DNA of 64,000 nucleotides from the NCBI GenBank assembly GCA_015501605.1, contig JADNRZ010000014.1:868001-932000 (forward strand). Reading direction: 5' to 3'. Both the position numbers and the translations under genes were made by a program. Positions within the stretch are counted from its first letter, which is position 1. Each line of letters opens with the position of its first letter. Shown here in pieces: positions 46,173 to 59,491 of this stretch. The notes under the pieces were generated by a model. That model saw nothing but the letters and a program-made list of their open reading frames with translations. It was not told the origin of the DNA and made no database searches. Origin of the DNA: Panaeolus papilionaceus. Lineage: Eukaryota > Basidiomycota > Agaricomycetes > Agaricales.

Positions 46173-49100
46173 ATGCCTTTTCCGTTCTCTAATCTGGGAC
46201 GCAAGTCACAGTCTTCTGCGCGAAATTCTAGTCAATCTCATATTCAACACCAAAATCAAAATCAAACACACTCTCGCCCGCCCTCGCGTGCGAGTACTCT
46301 CCCTATTCCTGCACCTGCCTTCTTAGATATTGGAGCGCATATATCTGGTCCTACGTCCGGTTCTGTGGTCAATCAGCAACACCAAAATCAAGCTGGTGTT
46401 GCGAACGCGGAAAGTGTGAATCACGCCCACCCAACTTTTGGGAATCACAATCAGCACTCGGGCGTGGTTTGGGCCGCGGGTGATCCTTGTCGTTCTTCTA
46501 CTAGGACCACCACCTCTACCGCTACAACTCACTCTAGCACTGCGTCGTCTGCGTCCTCTTTTGTGGAGGTGGATAACAACGCTGAAGCTAACAACGCTAA
46601 AGCAAGCTATTATAACACGCCTAGTGTCAACTTGAATTCTACTCCAGCTCGTTTCTCGAACTCGTTTAATCCCAACACCAGCTACGCCGCCGCCGATACC
46701 AACTCCAGCATTTACGGTGAGGCGTACCTCGCCGGTGTTATACCTCATTCTACCACCCCGCCTAGTTTCGATATCGCTCAAGGACGTGTTGCGTCGCCCT
46801 TTACCTATCCCGCCACGCCCAACGCTACCTATCCCGCCACACTCACGCCCACGCCCACTTCATTTAACCACACCGCCACACTCACGCCCAACGCTAGTTC
46901 TACCGCACCTACACCTAACTCCTTCCCACCTACTATTTCTTGCACCCCGCCCACGCCCGGTATCGATTTCGATATCGCCGGGTTTGAGTATTTAGGTCTG
47001 GATTCTTCTACTTTGTCTGAGGCGGCTACGTCCGCCGCTGCGTTTGGTGGTACGCCATCATCGACGTCGCCTGCGCCTCGTCCTGCCTCTCCCGCACCTC
47101 GTACTCCCTCTCCCACGCCTCGTCCTAACTCGCCTGCGCCTGCGCCAGGTCCTGGTCACACCACCATCGACGGCTATTCTACCACTGGCACGACCACGCC
47201 TCCTTTCGCCACGCCTCCTCCCGCATATAGCATTCCCGCATATAGCATTCCCGCCTATAACACCCCCGCTGGTGAAAGCGCGCCGTCGTGTCAATCCTCC
47301 CCCCCATCTCGAACGCGATAATCACAAATTCAACGATTATTATGCATACGCACACGCATAATCATAATCATATTATTAGTGGAGGAATTGGGGGGCCGAG
47401 GGACCCGAGAGGGTCGCCTCGAGCATCACCTAGAGCATCGCCGAGGATGGCGTATAGGGAGCTGCCTGAGCTGCCTGGGGAGGGGAGGGGCGTGGGGTCG
47501 TCGCCGAGGGGGTCGCCGAGGGTTTTGGGGAGGGAGTTGCCGGAGGTGCCTGCACAGAGGGACGTTTTGAGAGATTGGAGTTGGGATTTGAAGGGAGCGG
47601 TGGGTGATGCGTTTGGTTATGAGGGTTTGGGAGGGCAATTCGACCATGAGGGATTGGGAGGGATGCGGATGCGGATGCGGAGGAAGGAGCGAGAGGAGGA
47701 GGAGAGGGGTGAAGAAGGGAAAGGGGAAGAGGAAGGGGAGGTGAAAGAGGGTGTGTGTGGAAGTGCTGGAGAGAATGAGAAGGATGCGAGCGCGGTTGAT
47801 TTTGCGAAACATGCTGATACGGGTGGTGATGAGAGTGATGGTGGACGTGGACGATGTGATGAGAGTGATGCAGAGAGCGGACGATCGAGAGTTGACAATC
47901 AGATTTTGGCAGCTGGGGCTGCTGCAAGAGATAAAAGGGGAGGGGGGTCGAGGGTTGGGACGCCTGTTGGGAAGAGGGAGCTAGTGGGGTCGTCTCCTTG
48001 GACTGCGCCTGCGCCTGCGCATGGGGGCGTGATGAGCCCGGGTCGTGCGATACCTACGAAAACGCCGGTGATAGGGGCAGTAACGGTGGGGGTAGGGGCG
48101 GGGGTGGGGCAGAAGTTGAGTTTTGCAGCTGTTGTTGCGAAGCCTACTTCCATCTCCACCTCCACTGCGAATGCAACCACGACCTCTGCGAATGCGACTA
48201 CTATCACTGCGAATACTACCACACCCGCCAGCACTGCCACTACCAATGCGACCACACCTTTCAACGCAGCCACGCCAACGATGATACCTACGATGACGCC
48301 AACCATGATGGGTAATACGAGGCGCACGCGGAGCCGGATGAGTGTGTCGGGTGCACCTGGGAGTGCGGGTACGTTGACTCTGATTCGAATTAACCCTTCG
48401 GTTCAAACTCTAACTTCTGGTCTAGTTCGTGCACAGGCGAATGTTGAATCTCAGGGTCTTGGATCGAATGTGACTCAGGATCCTGCTCCGATTGTTGAGA
48501 CTGTGCAGGGGAGTAAAGACGAAGTTGAGGCTGAGGCGGAGGGTGTAGTTGATCCTCCTTTGGGGGGAGAGGAAGGGAGGGGGTGGGGTGAACATGAGAG
48601 GGGCGAGACTGGAGGTAGTGCTGCCAGTGCTACCAGTGTGAAGAGTAGTATGAGTGGAAAGAGCGCGATGAGTAGCGCTGGGTGTTATCTCTCTGATATG
48701 GAGGCGCATTTGGATATGGTTGGGATTGGTGAGCTTATTTTTTTTGGCTCTCTATTTTTTGCTTTCGTGTTGGTTGTGTTCTTTGCTTTCGGGCTTTCGT
48801 TTGCGGTTCGCGACCGGGACTTTTTTCTTTCCATTGTTACCATTGATTTTCGGTTTGATTTGACTTTGATTTACGATTTTTGATTCTTTTGTTCTTTTAT
48901 TTTTCCTCGACTATTTTATTTTATTTTTTCGTCATCGCGTCGTGTCTTTGAACGACGCGTATGATTGTTTTACTTTATCTTGCGTTTCTTTTCTCTCATT
49001 ATATTATTCTCCCTCTATGACTGTTTCACGTTGTCCTTGTCATTGCGCGCGCGTCTAGGCGCGTTCTAGCGCGACTAGCGCACGTCGGCGTTCTGCGCTC

Positions 49101-52100
49101 GTTTTTATTTGTTTGATATTTCGCGTTCCGCACAGGGTTCTGGTTGACACCAACTCGTCGCGGACAGCATTCTAGTCTGCCAAGCGCGTCTTAGGGGCTT
49201 CCTAGTCTGCTGGTTATGCACGTGAGGTGCGTGGTAGACGGGATAGGGGCTTCTAGGCCGCTGCGTCGCGAACATTGAACGCGCGTTCTTTTCCCTTCCT
49301 TTGCTTTGCTTGCTCGTTCCCGATGTACGCACGTCGTGCGAAGTGCTTTGCGGTTTTGTTTTCATTTCGTCAGTATGCTGGATTGTTTGCATTTGCATTT
49401 TAATTTGTTTTTGGATCATGCATGCATGTGTGGGATGTACCCGAACTATGGATGGTGTCCCATCCATGGTTGGATGGGTAAATCATGGATGGGCGGGTGC
49501 ATTTGCGGGGTATGCATTTCATTCCCGTTTCATTTGGGTTTGCACACTTATGAACCAGTTGTGATTTGTGGCGAGGCGAGTTTAATGTGGCGGTGTCAGA
49601 GGTGGTTTATGGTGTCGAGATGCTGGTTATGAATGGTTTGATGATGGGATACCGACGGCAGGGTCGTGAACCTAGATGGTTTGCCCGTATCTCGGGCTTT
49701 GGCTTTGGGGAGCGATGTGATCCGCTTCTCATTCGGTCGGTTCATCTACCCCGTTTATACCCCCTCTTCCTCGTTTGTTGAATCGTTCGACGTTCGTTGA
49801 ATGGTTCACCTTACCGCCCTCTTCTTTCCTTCTCGCGCTCTTTGCGTTCTTCTCGACTTGAACCCCTTTGTTCGAACCACACAGGTTTCGGGTCAGGTCT
49901 CGGAACGACAACATTTGGATGAACTTGAAGCGGCATTCTTGTCAACTTTGCGTGGAACCCCCCTTCATTCTTGGTGTCATCTTCTCCCTTCTTGTTTGGT
50001 TTATTACACTTTACTTCATTCATTCATACTTGATTCTCGAGGGGTCTCGGTTGTGTTTGTCTGCTTTGAAGCCGTGTGCCGTGTTTGATGTGCGCTCCTT
50101 TTCTTGCTTACTTTGACGGGACTGTTTTTTTTCTTTGATTTTTTTCTGTTATTTTTGGTTTTGTTTTTGTTATGAATATTGGAAGAGTTTATACGTTTTG
50201 AGTGTTTTTGAAATTTTTGGTTTCTTCCTTTCCTTCTTACTTCCTCCGTCTCCGTCTCCCCCTTGTGTTGCTCCCCTCTCCCCCTTCCTTTTAGTCGCTC
50301 CCTCCTGCACTTGCTATACTCCCTCGATCCTTGATACTCGCTCATCGTAATATTTGTGACGCGTCAACGAGAGAAGAGGGGTTATTTATACGCGTCGTCT
50401 CGTCGTCGCGTACCCCTGTCTTTTTTGGATATTTATTATTATTTTACCCCTCTGTTCGTTGTGTTGTGCTGTCTTTGAACGTTTGCTAACCTCCTCCTTC
50501 TCATTATAGATCGAACTATTGTCCCCGATTTTAGTGTTGGTGGCCTATCAGCGAGTGTATCTGCTCCTGCACTTTCAAATTATTCGACGCCGCCGACTAC
50601 ATCTTTGATTTCGTCGAGTGCTTCGTTCCCTGCGATTTCAGGTCTTGCAACAGCGTCTTCTACTACTCTCACCTCAAGCGCGTCCGCTTTTACCCTCACA
50701 TCGAGCACATCCGCTTCTACTCTCACTTCGAGCTCTAGCCTTGGCTCGACCTGTTCAGTTGATACTATCATCGACGAGTCGCCTGTTATTCCTGCGATTA
50801 TGCAGTTTGGAGAAGAAAGAGGAGTTAGGGGGTTGGATGGAAGTTTGCATGCTCCGTCGGGTGGTGCAACTGGTGTTGGTGCAGGTGTTGGTGGGAGTGT
50901 GAGTGGAAGCAAAGGGTTGGGGTTGGGTGTTGTTGGTGAGGGTGAGAGGAAGGCGATGAAGGATGGTGTGGTGAGCACTCCGAATAGGTTCAGTGGTGGT
51001 GGTGGTGGTGATGGAAGTAGTTTTGCGTCACTCTCGCCCCTTCCTATTTCGTTTGGCGATAACAGCAACACCAGTGTCAATGCCACGGGAAGTCCTCTAT
51101 CCGGTGCCGTTATTGGTTCTGGTTCTGCCTCGGGGTCTGCGAGGTCAGGACCGCCTTCTGTTATTGGATCGGAGAGGGGATCGCCACCTTCGAGTCGTCA
51201 TTCACCTGCGGCGACGTATGATGTGCCACATAAACCTGTTCCTGGGACTGTTCCGCTCCCTGAGGTTGCTGAGGAGAGGGAGCGAGAGCGGGAGCGGGGG
51301 ATGCAGGAAGCAATGGAGAGGATGGGGTTGCAGGATAGGGGGGTGTATGCGAGTGTGTATGCGCAGCAGCAACAGCAACAGCAACAACAGCTTCAACTAC
51401 AACAGCAGCAGGAGCTCGAACACCAACATCAGCAGCAACGAATGGAGTTGGAGCATCAGTATCAACAGCAGCACCTGCAGCAACAACAACAACGCGAGTT
51501 TGAATATCAACACCACCATCAACGAGGCTTGGGATCTCAGCTTAACCTTGCTCCTACGCATCTCGATATCTATGGTCCTTCGACTTCGCCTGGTACCAGT
51601 GGATTCGGTCATGGGATCTCACCACAGAGATCGCCTAGTCATATTCATGCTCAAGTTGCAGGTGCAGGGTACGGCGGGGTCGGGATGGGTCTTCACAGCT
51701 CTTCCTCTGCTGAGCTGTCGTCAGCTCACCTTTCTTCGTTGCACGATAATGGCTTGCGCACTGCTCCTCTTCCTGGATCTGCTTCTGCCATCGACATCAG
51801 CGCTTCCGCTGCGAGTTCTGGAAAGACGCCAAATGTGTATATTAATGGTCTCCCCCCTCATTTCCCTGAAGACCAGCTTTATGCGCTCGCTGCTCCCTAT
51901 GGCGAAATTCGGAGTGTTAGGACCTTTACGAGGCATGTTAGGGATTGTGAGAGTGGTTATGGGTTTGTTTTGTGAGTGTCTTTTCCCCTCTCGTCGTTGG
52001 GGATTTGCTGATTGGTGATGATTTGTGTAGGTTTGAGACGATCGACGCTGCTGAAAGGTGTATTATTGCGTTGAGGAAGTATCGAAATTTGCATCCTACG

Positions 52101-54439
52101 TTTTCAAAGGTTTGTCGTCGTCATTTTATTCTTCATCGAATAACTTCTAATTTGTTTCATTTGATCTCGTTTAGCAAATCCACAAGATTCCTGGAACTGC
52201 ATATGCCCAAGGTGATACCTCGCTTCGACTTCATGCCTGTGAAAACATGTATGGACTTGATTGTGGTTGTGATCTAGGTGTTGACTCGACTGCTCTTGTT
52301 GCGGGAGGCATTGGTTTGAGCGGTGCTCATGCTGTTGGGAGTGATGCGAGCTTTAAAGCGAAGATGGAGAGTCTGGCGGATCCGACGAGTACGAATTTGT
52401 ATATGGAGGGGTGGGTTTTGCTTTTTTTCTTGTTTTTAGGATGGTTCTGATGAAGGTGTTGATTTTAGGCTGCCTTTGAGTATCGACGAGCCGACTTTGG
52501 GAGCGCTTGTTGCTCCTCATAGGATCGTGAGCAGCAGGTTTTTCCAGACGAGGTTGAGTAGTCCTCCTAGGATCATTGCGTTTGTGAGGTATGTCGCCTT
52601 TGGATAAATGTTCAATCTTCGCATTTCTGACTACGCATCCAGATTCGATACGAGGCATGGAGCTGAAGAGATCATAGAGAGGCTCCATGGTCGCATGGTT
52701 CGAGGCTGGAACGATACCGGAAGTCGCATTTCAGTTCGGTTCGCTGATACGACTGAACAACGAGAGCTAAGAGTGAGTCGTCCTCTTTTTTTATGGGTCG
52801 AGTAGTGTGATTGACGATGACGTTCGTTTTGAGAAGAGGATGGAACGCTCTGCCCAAGAGGGAGACGGCGCGCCATCGCGACTTACTATCGCCCAAGCAG
52901 CTCTTCTGAACCTCCGCGGTCAAGACCTTCAACCCACCAAAGCTGGTCCTGTCATCCATACCAGTGGAATTGGGATGGGACGCCTTCCGTCGAGCTCGAT
53001 GAGGGCTGGTGGGCTTACTACCTCTGCTTCTGTCCCAGACTTTTCATTGAATCTTTATCACCATCAAGGCATGTCGGGTGGTCTTGAGGTTGATTATTCC
53101 CTTGCTCCTGGACGTGCTGCTGCTGCTGTGTTGAACTCTCGATCGCATTCGCCGTATGATTACGATCATGGCATTTCGCAGCAGCATTTGATGTACTCGA
53201 TGGGATTGACACCGCCCCCGCCTGCTGCTATGCCGTTAAGCGTTGATCCTACAATGACCGCACTTATTGATTCGGTGAGTCTTCTTTTTTTTTCGTAATT
53301 CTGACTTTTGGCTGACGTGATGGATACAGAGTCAGCACACCCTCGGAAGTGCGACCGCATTTAGTTCCGCGTATGGCTTGAGGCGCACCGGGGCTGGACT
53401 GTCGACAAGTCAGAGTCTGGATAACCTCCAGGGCTACGTCAGTGCCCATGCGGGACCTGCGTATACCAGGACAGGATATACTCCAACCGAGGAGTGTATC
53501 ATGCGTGGGTACGCAGACCTTGCGGCGCAGCAACAGCAGCTGCAGATTCAGCAAGCCCAGGCTCAGCTTCAGCACGGCGAGAGAAGGCGGCCTGCGCCGC
53601 TCAACCTCAGCAGGCAGCACTCGCTTGAGGAGATGATGGGCACGGGAGGGGGGCAGGAGGAACACGATATGGTCCCTGCTAATATCTCTGTTGGGGTCCG
53701 GGCCTACAGGACTCAGGCGTCGTTGAACCGTGTTGCGAGTGGGTTGAACGGCGTCACAAGCCCCCTTACTCCTTCGGAGGATGAAATCCATTCGCACTTG
53801 TCGATGCAACAGCAACAATCGCAGAGGCCGCTTCCGATCTCCCCTCTTATTACCCATGACCAGCAGCAGTCGAGCGCCAATGAGCTCTTGGCGTATCATC
53901 AACAATCTGCCGCTGCTCATATGAGGTCGACCACGCTCCCTCAGCATCGCACGTCGGGGTCGTCGGCTCAGAGACACGTTCAGCATAACAGCATGAGCAT
54001 GCCTCCTCAGAACTTGAAGACGCCGCAGCATGCCAGTGTTGCTGCATTTTCGAATGCTGCTGCGTCGCCGGGAACAATCTATGAGAGCGAGGGGCAGGGG
54101 GAGAATGCGAGGGGTGGTAAAGTGGCTGAAGTCCCATATGATTCCCGTCCTTCAGCCACGGTCAGCAAATCTCAGCTCTCGAACTCGTCGGGTCTGTTTG
54201 GTGATGGGATGGACCAGAATTCGAATTCTCCCTCGATGATTTCGCCCACTTTGACTTACTCGAGTCAGACGCCATCGACTCTTAGCCCAGCCACACCGTT
54301 CTTTGGCAGCTTTGGGAACCAGGAAGGCTTTGAAAAGGGGGTTGGGGTTGGGTTTATCGGGGAGCAACAGCAGAAGACGAGTCCCAATCCCCATGGCGCG
54401 GTTGGCTCTGCGTTGGGCCCTTCTGGTTTGAGGGGTTAG
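46173..54439 (+). CDS. large two-RRM RNA-binding protein (RBMS-like RRM pair)
   Basis: My model has exons 46173-47287, 47380-48728, 50510-51971, 52031-52109, 52175-52410, 52469-52588, 52643-52772, 52837-53274 and 53330-54439, 2,012 aa with phases matching throughout. The first 800 residues are Ser/Thr/Ala/Gly/Pro-rich low complexity. A Gln-rich tract (about 51363-51530) precedes RRM1 (TPNVYINGLPPHFPEDQLYA, RNP1 ESGYGFVLF) and RRM2 (TNLYMEGLPLSIDEPTLGAL, then IIAFVRFDTRHGAEEIIERL). The pair resembles the RBMS/MSSP family, which binds AU-rich RNA or DNA; this is inference. After RRM2 come LTIAQAALLNLRGQD and a disordered tail. The exon 1-2 joint uses a weak donor (GTGTCA), and intron 2 is 1,781 nt; a split into two genes, the second starting at an ATG near 50801, is possible. 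A partial copy lies at the right edge. Confidence 0.65.
48729..50509 (+). other. 1,781-nt intron of the RRM gene (or an intergenic gap)
   Basis: Donor GTGAGC at 48729, CTAAC-type branch site near 50486, acceptor CATTATAG ending 50509; both sides are phase 1 and read through as GIG-DRTIVPDFSVGG. It is AT- and T-rich with no coding motif. Its length is about 30 times that of the other introns here. Confidence 0.5.
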
Positions 54440-55462
54440 GTGTGCGTAGTTGCTGTTCCTTGTTTTCACATTCTTTTATGTTCTTGTTCCATGACCTTGA
54501 TCATGTCGCGTTCCCGTCATTTCATCATCTTTCATTTGTGCCATCCGTGAATCGTTTATTCCTCGCTGTGTCTCCTCTCAACATGTTCTTTTTCTTCCTC
54601 TATTTTGTCTCTGTCATGACACTCTCGTTTGTTCGACTGTTTTCTTCTTTTTTTATTTCTTTATCATATTTGCATCATCAACGTATCATCAACAAACCAT
54701 AGCCTCCAGGCTCAGCGCGGCCCACCTCACACATACGTCCGACCTTCACCCACCTCCCATCGCAATCGTCCTAGGCGCTACACCGTATCGACACGATTAG
54801 CATCTCTCCACGCCTAAACACATGCTCCCTTCTGGTTACATTTTTGTGTTGGCACTTGCATCACTACGCTATCCATGCGTCCTTGCTTCTAGCCCTTTCT
54901 ACCAGCTCCCCAATCAGTTCCTCTTTAATATCCATTATTAGCAGAGCATATAAAGCATTACATCGTATAAGTCCATAGCTTCGTATAGCTTATAGTAGAA
55001 TATTGTAACCAAGTGTTTCTTCTCCAGTGTTTGAATCTTTTTTGTAACTTTATTGTCTTGAACTCTCCGTACCAATACATTTATTTTATTCATGTCTGCG
55101 ATATTCTCCTTGATGCATTTGAGGGTCTTCCCAAGTTGTGGTTTGACGTGTGGACTGGAAGCGCAGATCGGGGGCCTTGTGTTTTTCATTGTAATGTCAC
55201 CAATAGGGGCTAGGTCGGTCCACCGGCAATCACCGAGGGGATCCCTGCCGACCGCTAAGAAAAGGAGCTAAACTTTTTCCTTCTTCCCTTGTCCTCCTCG
55301 CCAGGTCATCTTCCTTTCTTCGTGGTTGTTGTCGTTGCTGAATACCCATTCTTGCTCGTCATCTCAGACAGTGAAACCCCACATTCTTTTACCTTTGCTT
55401 GACTAGTTGCTTTATCCCTCAACCCAACCTTTCAATCCCTCGCAACCAACCCCCTGAGAAAA
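54440..55462. other. intergenic
   Basis: 3' flank of the RRM gene and promoter of the wall-protein gene; T-rich. CT-rich just upstream of 55463. No other feature seen. Confidence 0.5.
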
Positions 55463-56381
55463 ATGGTCCGACTACTCAGTGCTGTTTCTGCTACCTTGTT
55501 CGCTACGTTGGCTGCTGCCCAGTTGACGATTACTCAGCCTTCTGCTGATATTTGGTGGGGTGAGTAGTTTGAATTTCTCTTGGGGTGTTATGGGGAGTGC
55601 GGGATGTTGGAGAGCATCACTGTCCCTTGTTGTGATGACAGGTGGACGTGTGGTTGATGGGAAACAAGGGATGAACGTGCTGAGGAATTGTTTTGCTGAC
55701 CATTGCCCTGTCTTACAGTTGCCCAATCCACCAATGTCATGGCATGGACGTGCAACACCAGCCCCTTCACTAACTTCACCATTTTGTGAGTACTCTACGC
55801 TTTGCTGTGCCTGCTTTGGGACAACGGCTGATTTTTCTTGTTCTTATTTTAGGATTCAAATTCCTGTGTGTATTATTTGACATTTTTTCATTTCTGTCTA
55901 TTTATGGTTCTTTCCTCCTCGTGTTTAGGGAGTCCCTTCGCCTCTTCAATTCCTAGGCATCCAGCAGAACTTTGATTGCTCCATCACTGTCACCAATAAC
56001 CAGGTCAACCAAGCACCAGGAACTGGCTACAAACTCCTCATTGCTAACGTCTTTAACAACACTGATGTACGTGCTTACTTTCTGTGTTGATGATCTGCCT
56101 TATGGTCATGTATAAATTGCAGCACCCGTGCTAACGACGTTCCCTCGCTGCACTATTTATAGATCTTCGCCTCCTCCGACCCCTTTGAGATCAAGCCTCT
56201 TGGCTCAGCTTACCCCTCCCAGGTCACCCCTCCCCCTAACGCATCCGGCGGCAGTGGCACCCCCTCTGGCTCTGGTTCAGCTAACGATCCCAAGACCACC
56301 TCCGGTGCTTTGAGTGTGCGACATGCCGTAGGTGCTGCCGGTGCCCTCGCTGCCGCCGCTCTTGCTGGCTTCATGGCTTAA
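55463..56381 (+). CDS. Kre9/Knh1-like secreted GPI-anchored protein
   Basis: Exons 55463-55559, 55719-55785, 55853-55865 (13 nt), 55929-56066 and 56163-56381 give 177 aa. An N-terminal signal peptide (MVRLLSAVSATLFATLAAAQ) is followed by a domain of the yeast cell wall synthesis Kre9/Knh1-like N-terminal type (LTITQPSADIWW, VAQSTNVMAWTCNTSPFTNF, then NNFDC-type QQNFDCSITVTNNQ and LLIANVFNNTD). A Ser/Gly/Pro-rich spacer (GGSGTPSGSGSANDPK) leads to a hydrophobic C-terminus (AVGAAGALAAAALAGFMA), as expected for GPI attachment. Such proteins sit on the plasma membrane or wall; the yeast relatives act in beta-1,6-glucan assembly, but the role of this small basidiomycete form is unknown. The 13-nt exon is needed for frame. 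Confidence 0.82.
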
Positions 56382-57665
56382 AATATAACGAAGGCATTTT
56401 GAAGAGGGGTTTTATTTATGTTTGGCTCTGAACTCGTGTATCCTCAGAGTTTGACATAGCTCCCATATCTCAAAAGAGTCTTGACGTTATGACAGAACTC
56501 TTCAACTTATTCTTCCTTATGTTTTAATTTTCTTTGTCTGTTACATATCACCACTGATAGGACCTTTACTTCGACTCGTAGAAACAGTACTTTCTCTTCA
56601 CTTCCACGTAATGTGACTCTGACGATAGCTGATTTTTTCTTTCCGCATACTTTACTCACGTGTGTTGTATGTGTTTTTCCATTGCTTTTGTTACATATCC
56701 ATCATGGCTATCCTACTCAATTCTCGCTCGGATTTTTTGGGAGTCTAGAATTGTTACCCTGCATGTCTTATACCCCTTGCTACGCCACGTTGTCATCCCT
56801 GCGTTGAGGATTGTCGTATGATTCAACCTAATTTCGGGTCCTAGAATGGCTAGGTGGTCAATTTTATGTAGATGCTCCCTGATTCAGCAAACGAAGTTCT
56901 TTCATGATTTGCCGAACATCAGCAGACATCATCGCGAGCTGCGCTCTGTGACATATTGAGCTTGTTTTGTCCGACTTGGATATCTGTCAAAGCCAAGTGC
57001 TACATACACCAGTATCATTCTCATTATCCACCCGCCATAATCGCTTGTGACCTTCCATTCAGAATTGATCCACAACAATCTCTTCGGTTCAAGCTAGGGA
57101 TCCAGATACCCGGCATCGTCATGCAGCATATCAGGCAAGAGGTGGGAAGAGGTAGAGCTGTTTTTAGTTCCTCCTCTCACCTCATTACTCGGATGGGGTT
57201 TCCTTTTCCTATCTTAACCTTCGTTTCTTCCCTTTTCTACCTTTATCCGACTACACTCGTGCTCGACTAGAAGTTTCGACCGAGGACTAGGCAAAAAGTG
57301 TGCAGACAACCATCTACATTATATTGGAAACACCCTGCTGCGTATCAAAGTGTTACATTCCAGATTCAACATATAGCTGTCATCGACAGATCCAAGGCGA
57401 CATCTGCCGGCTTTCAATTATATACAGGAGCCAAGGTAAGTGTGCGTGTGTGGCTGCGTCGGTTGGTGCCGTTTAGACGACGTGATTACCATATTGACTT
57501 CATCTTTGACTGCGGAATGGGGGATTTGTACTGCTGCGATTCCACCTCTCCCTCCCTTGACCTTGTCCCTCATCCTTCGGCCCTTTCTGCTTTTTACACT
57601 CATTCATTTCTCTAATTCTTTTTCTTTGGCAGATTCTGGGCTATTTTACGGCATTTTAAACAGCT
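56382..57665. other. intergenic
   Basis: 3' flank of the wall-protein gene and 5' flank of the DUF7330 gene. Short open frames only; no repeat or RNA gene recognised. Confidence 0.5.
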
Positions 57666-59137
57666 ATGATAATTGTGGACGACAAACAAGTTGAGGCCTT
57701 AGAGGCACGCAGGTTGGCTGAAGAACAAGAGGTAAGGGTAATCCCATCATGGTGCATCGCTTCACGGCAGCATTTGGATATTTATTGCCATGTGTTACGG
57801 TCTTCATCTCATAAATTTTAAACCTTCTAGCAGGAGCCCCCACCGACTTATGCCTCACTACATCATGGGGGAGTCGTACTTGAGCAAGCTCCACCACCCC
57901 CCATCGGCTTACGCTCGGCCGCAGCACTCACCGTCTCCTCCTCTCCCACTCTCAACTACAACGCATCATCGCCCTCCATTTCCTCTCCAGACGGCGGGAA
58001 CGCCAATAGAAATATCAAGCGGGTCAACCACCTCGCGATCACGCGGACCCATGCGTCAATCCGGGAAACCGTCCTCGTCGACCCCTCGCTCTTCGTCCCC
58101 GTCTTCCTCCGCCCTGCACTCCTGCCTGGTGAAACAGAAGAGAGTAGACGAAATTTAAGGATTGAAGCTGTACATGGAAACGTATGGGCGGATATCAAAG
58201 TTGTGGGGGTTGGTTTTGGAGAGGGTGATCGGTCGTTTAGGGACATGAGCAGCAGCAGCACAGTTGTTGGAGGAGATGGGGACGACGAGGAAGACGATGA
58301 TGATGGCTCAGAGACCGTTATTGGTATGCCTGCAAAGAAGGCGAGGAAGGGGAAGAGGGTGTTTATGCAGCTGAAGAGTACGCATGGAGGGATCCAGGCG
58401 AAAATTGTGAGTGCCCAGCTCCAGTCTCCGGGATACCCGTGGGGTTTATACCCTTCTTTGGCGATCGCTGATGAGTCCATCTCGTGAAGCACGGTCCACC
58501 TAATCGACATCCAGTGGTGCTGCATGCATCTGCTACTCATGGCGACATTAAACTCTACCTGCCCCGCTCGTTCCACGGACCCATTATTATTGCTCACCGA
58601 CACGGATTAGTACGATTCTCGGATGCCCTTGCGCAGGATCTCACAACGTTTGGTGAGGTGGATGGCGTCCGAAGATGTTTCCTCGGTGATTTCTCCGTAT
58701 GGGCGAAACAAGCAGAGAAACAGAAACAGAGATGCAAGGAAAAGGAACGAGAGGAGAAAACAAAGGAGCCAGCGTCGCCTTCACATGATTCTAACAGCAG
58801 CACGTCGCCATGCAGCCCAAGCTCTCCCTCAAAGGACTCTACAGGACTTTTTGGATTCTCGAAGGACAAGTCACAGAAGGTCCAGAAGAAGCGCTCTATA
58901 GTTTGCTCGAATGGTTCTGAATGGTCGAGTAATCGATCGAATACCGCGAATAGCGGTCGTTCGATGCTCGAGGAGGTTGCGGAACAGAGTGGACTGGGGA
59001 CGGAGTCGGGTTGGACGGGTGATGAGCTGTTGGTGGAGGTGCGACATGCGAATGTGAAGCTCCAGTATTGTGATGATGCTCCGAAGACAGCAGTCAAGAG
59101 TCGACCTACGTTCTTGAATCGAATTTTTGGGTTCTGA
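57666..59137 (+). CDS. DUF7330-type protein
   Basis: Exons 57666-57731, 57831-58406 and 58490-59137 give 429 aa. The start MIIVDDKQVEALEARRLAEE is followed by a Pro-rich stretch (PPPTYASLHHGG), then VDPSLFVPVFLRPALLPGET and RRNLRIEAVHGNVWADIKVV, an acidic insert (GDGDDEEDDDDGSE), VFMQLKSTHGGIQAKI, VVLHASATHGDIKLYLPRSF, HRHGLVRFSDALAQDLTTFG and RCFLGDF, and finally WTGDELLVEVRHANVKLQY. The repeated HG-D/N/L-(aliphatic) beta-strand pattern and the order of these blocks are those of basidiomycete proteins carrying DUF7330, as I recall them. A Lys/Ser-rich linker separates the last block. Biochemical function is unknown. The last intron is short and its acceptor GTGAAG is atypical. Confidence 0.72.
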
Positions 59138-59491
59138 GGTGGGGGCGATTTGGAGGGGTGATACGGTAGAAATATTTGTTTGCTCGTTTGTTCCCTCGTC
59201 TGCTTGACGAGAGGTGTGCGTGTAGGCTGAAGGTATTTCAGATCTAGCATCAGTTCTGCGTCATGTCCAATTTTTCATGCCCCATCTACGTACGTTGTAT
59301 TGCACCAGCAATTGTATCCCAGCTCTTCAATTCTTATCGCGCAAGCTTCTCCGCGCGAGATCGAACCGCATTACGTTTAACCTTTAAGCACATGACGATC
59401 GTGGACATAAAGTCCAGTGCGTTCCAAGTACAGCTTCACTTTAATTACGAAATCTCGCTCTTTCTTCCCAACCATCACATCTCCAGCTGAT
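59138..59491. other. intergenic
   Basis: Promoter region of the isolated BTB-like gene; nothing else recognised. Confidence 0.5.

Noticed and set aside
47426..47927. Pro/His/Ser-rich minus-strand frames
   Set aside because: Reverse complement of low-complexity RRM-gene exon 2; no independent evidence.
53264..54031. 255-codon minus-strand open frame
   Set aside because: Shadow of the last two exons of the RRM gene; Arg/Leu-rich composition mirrors the Gln/Ser codons of the other strand.
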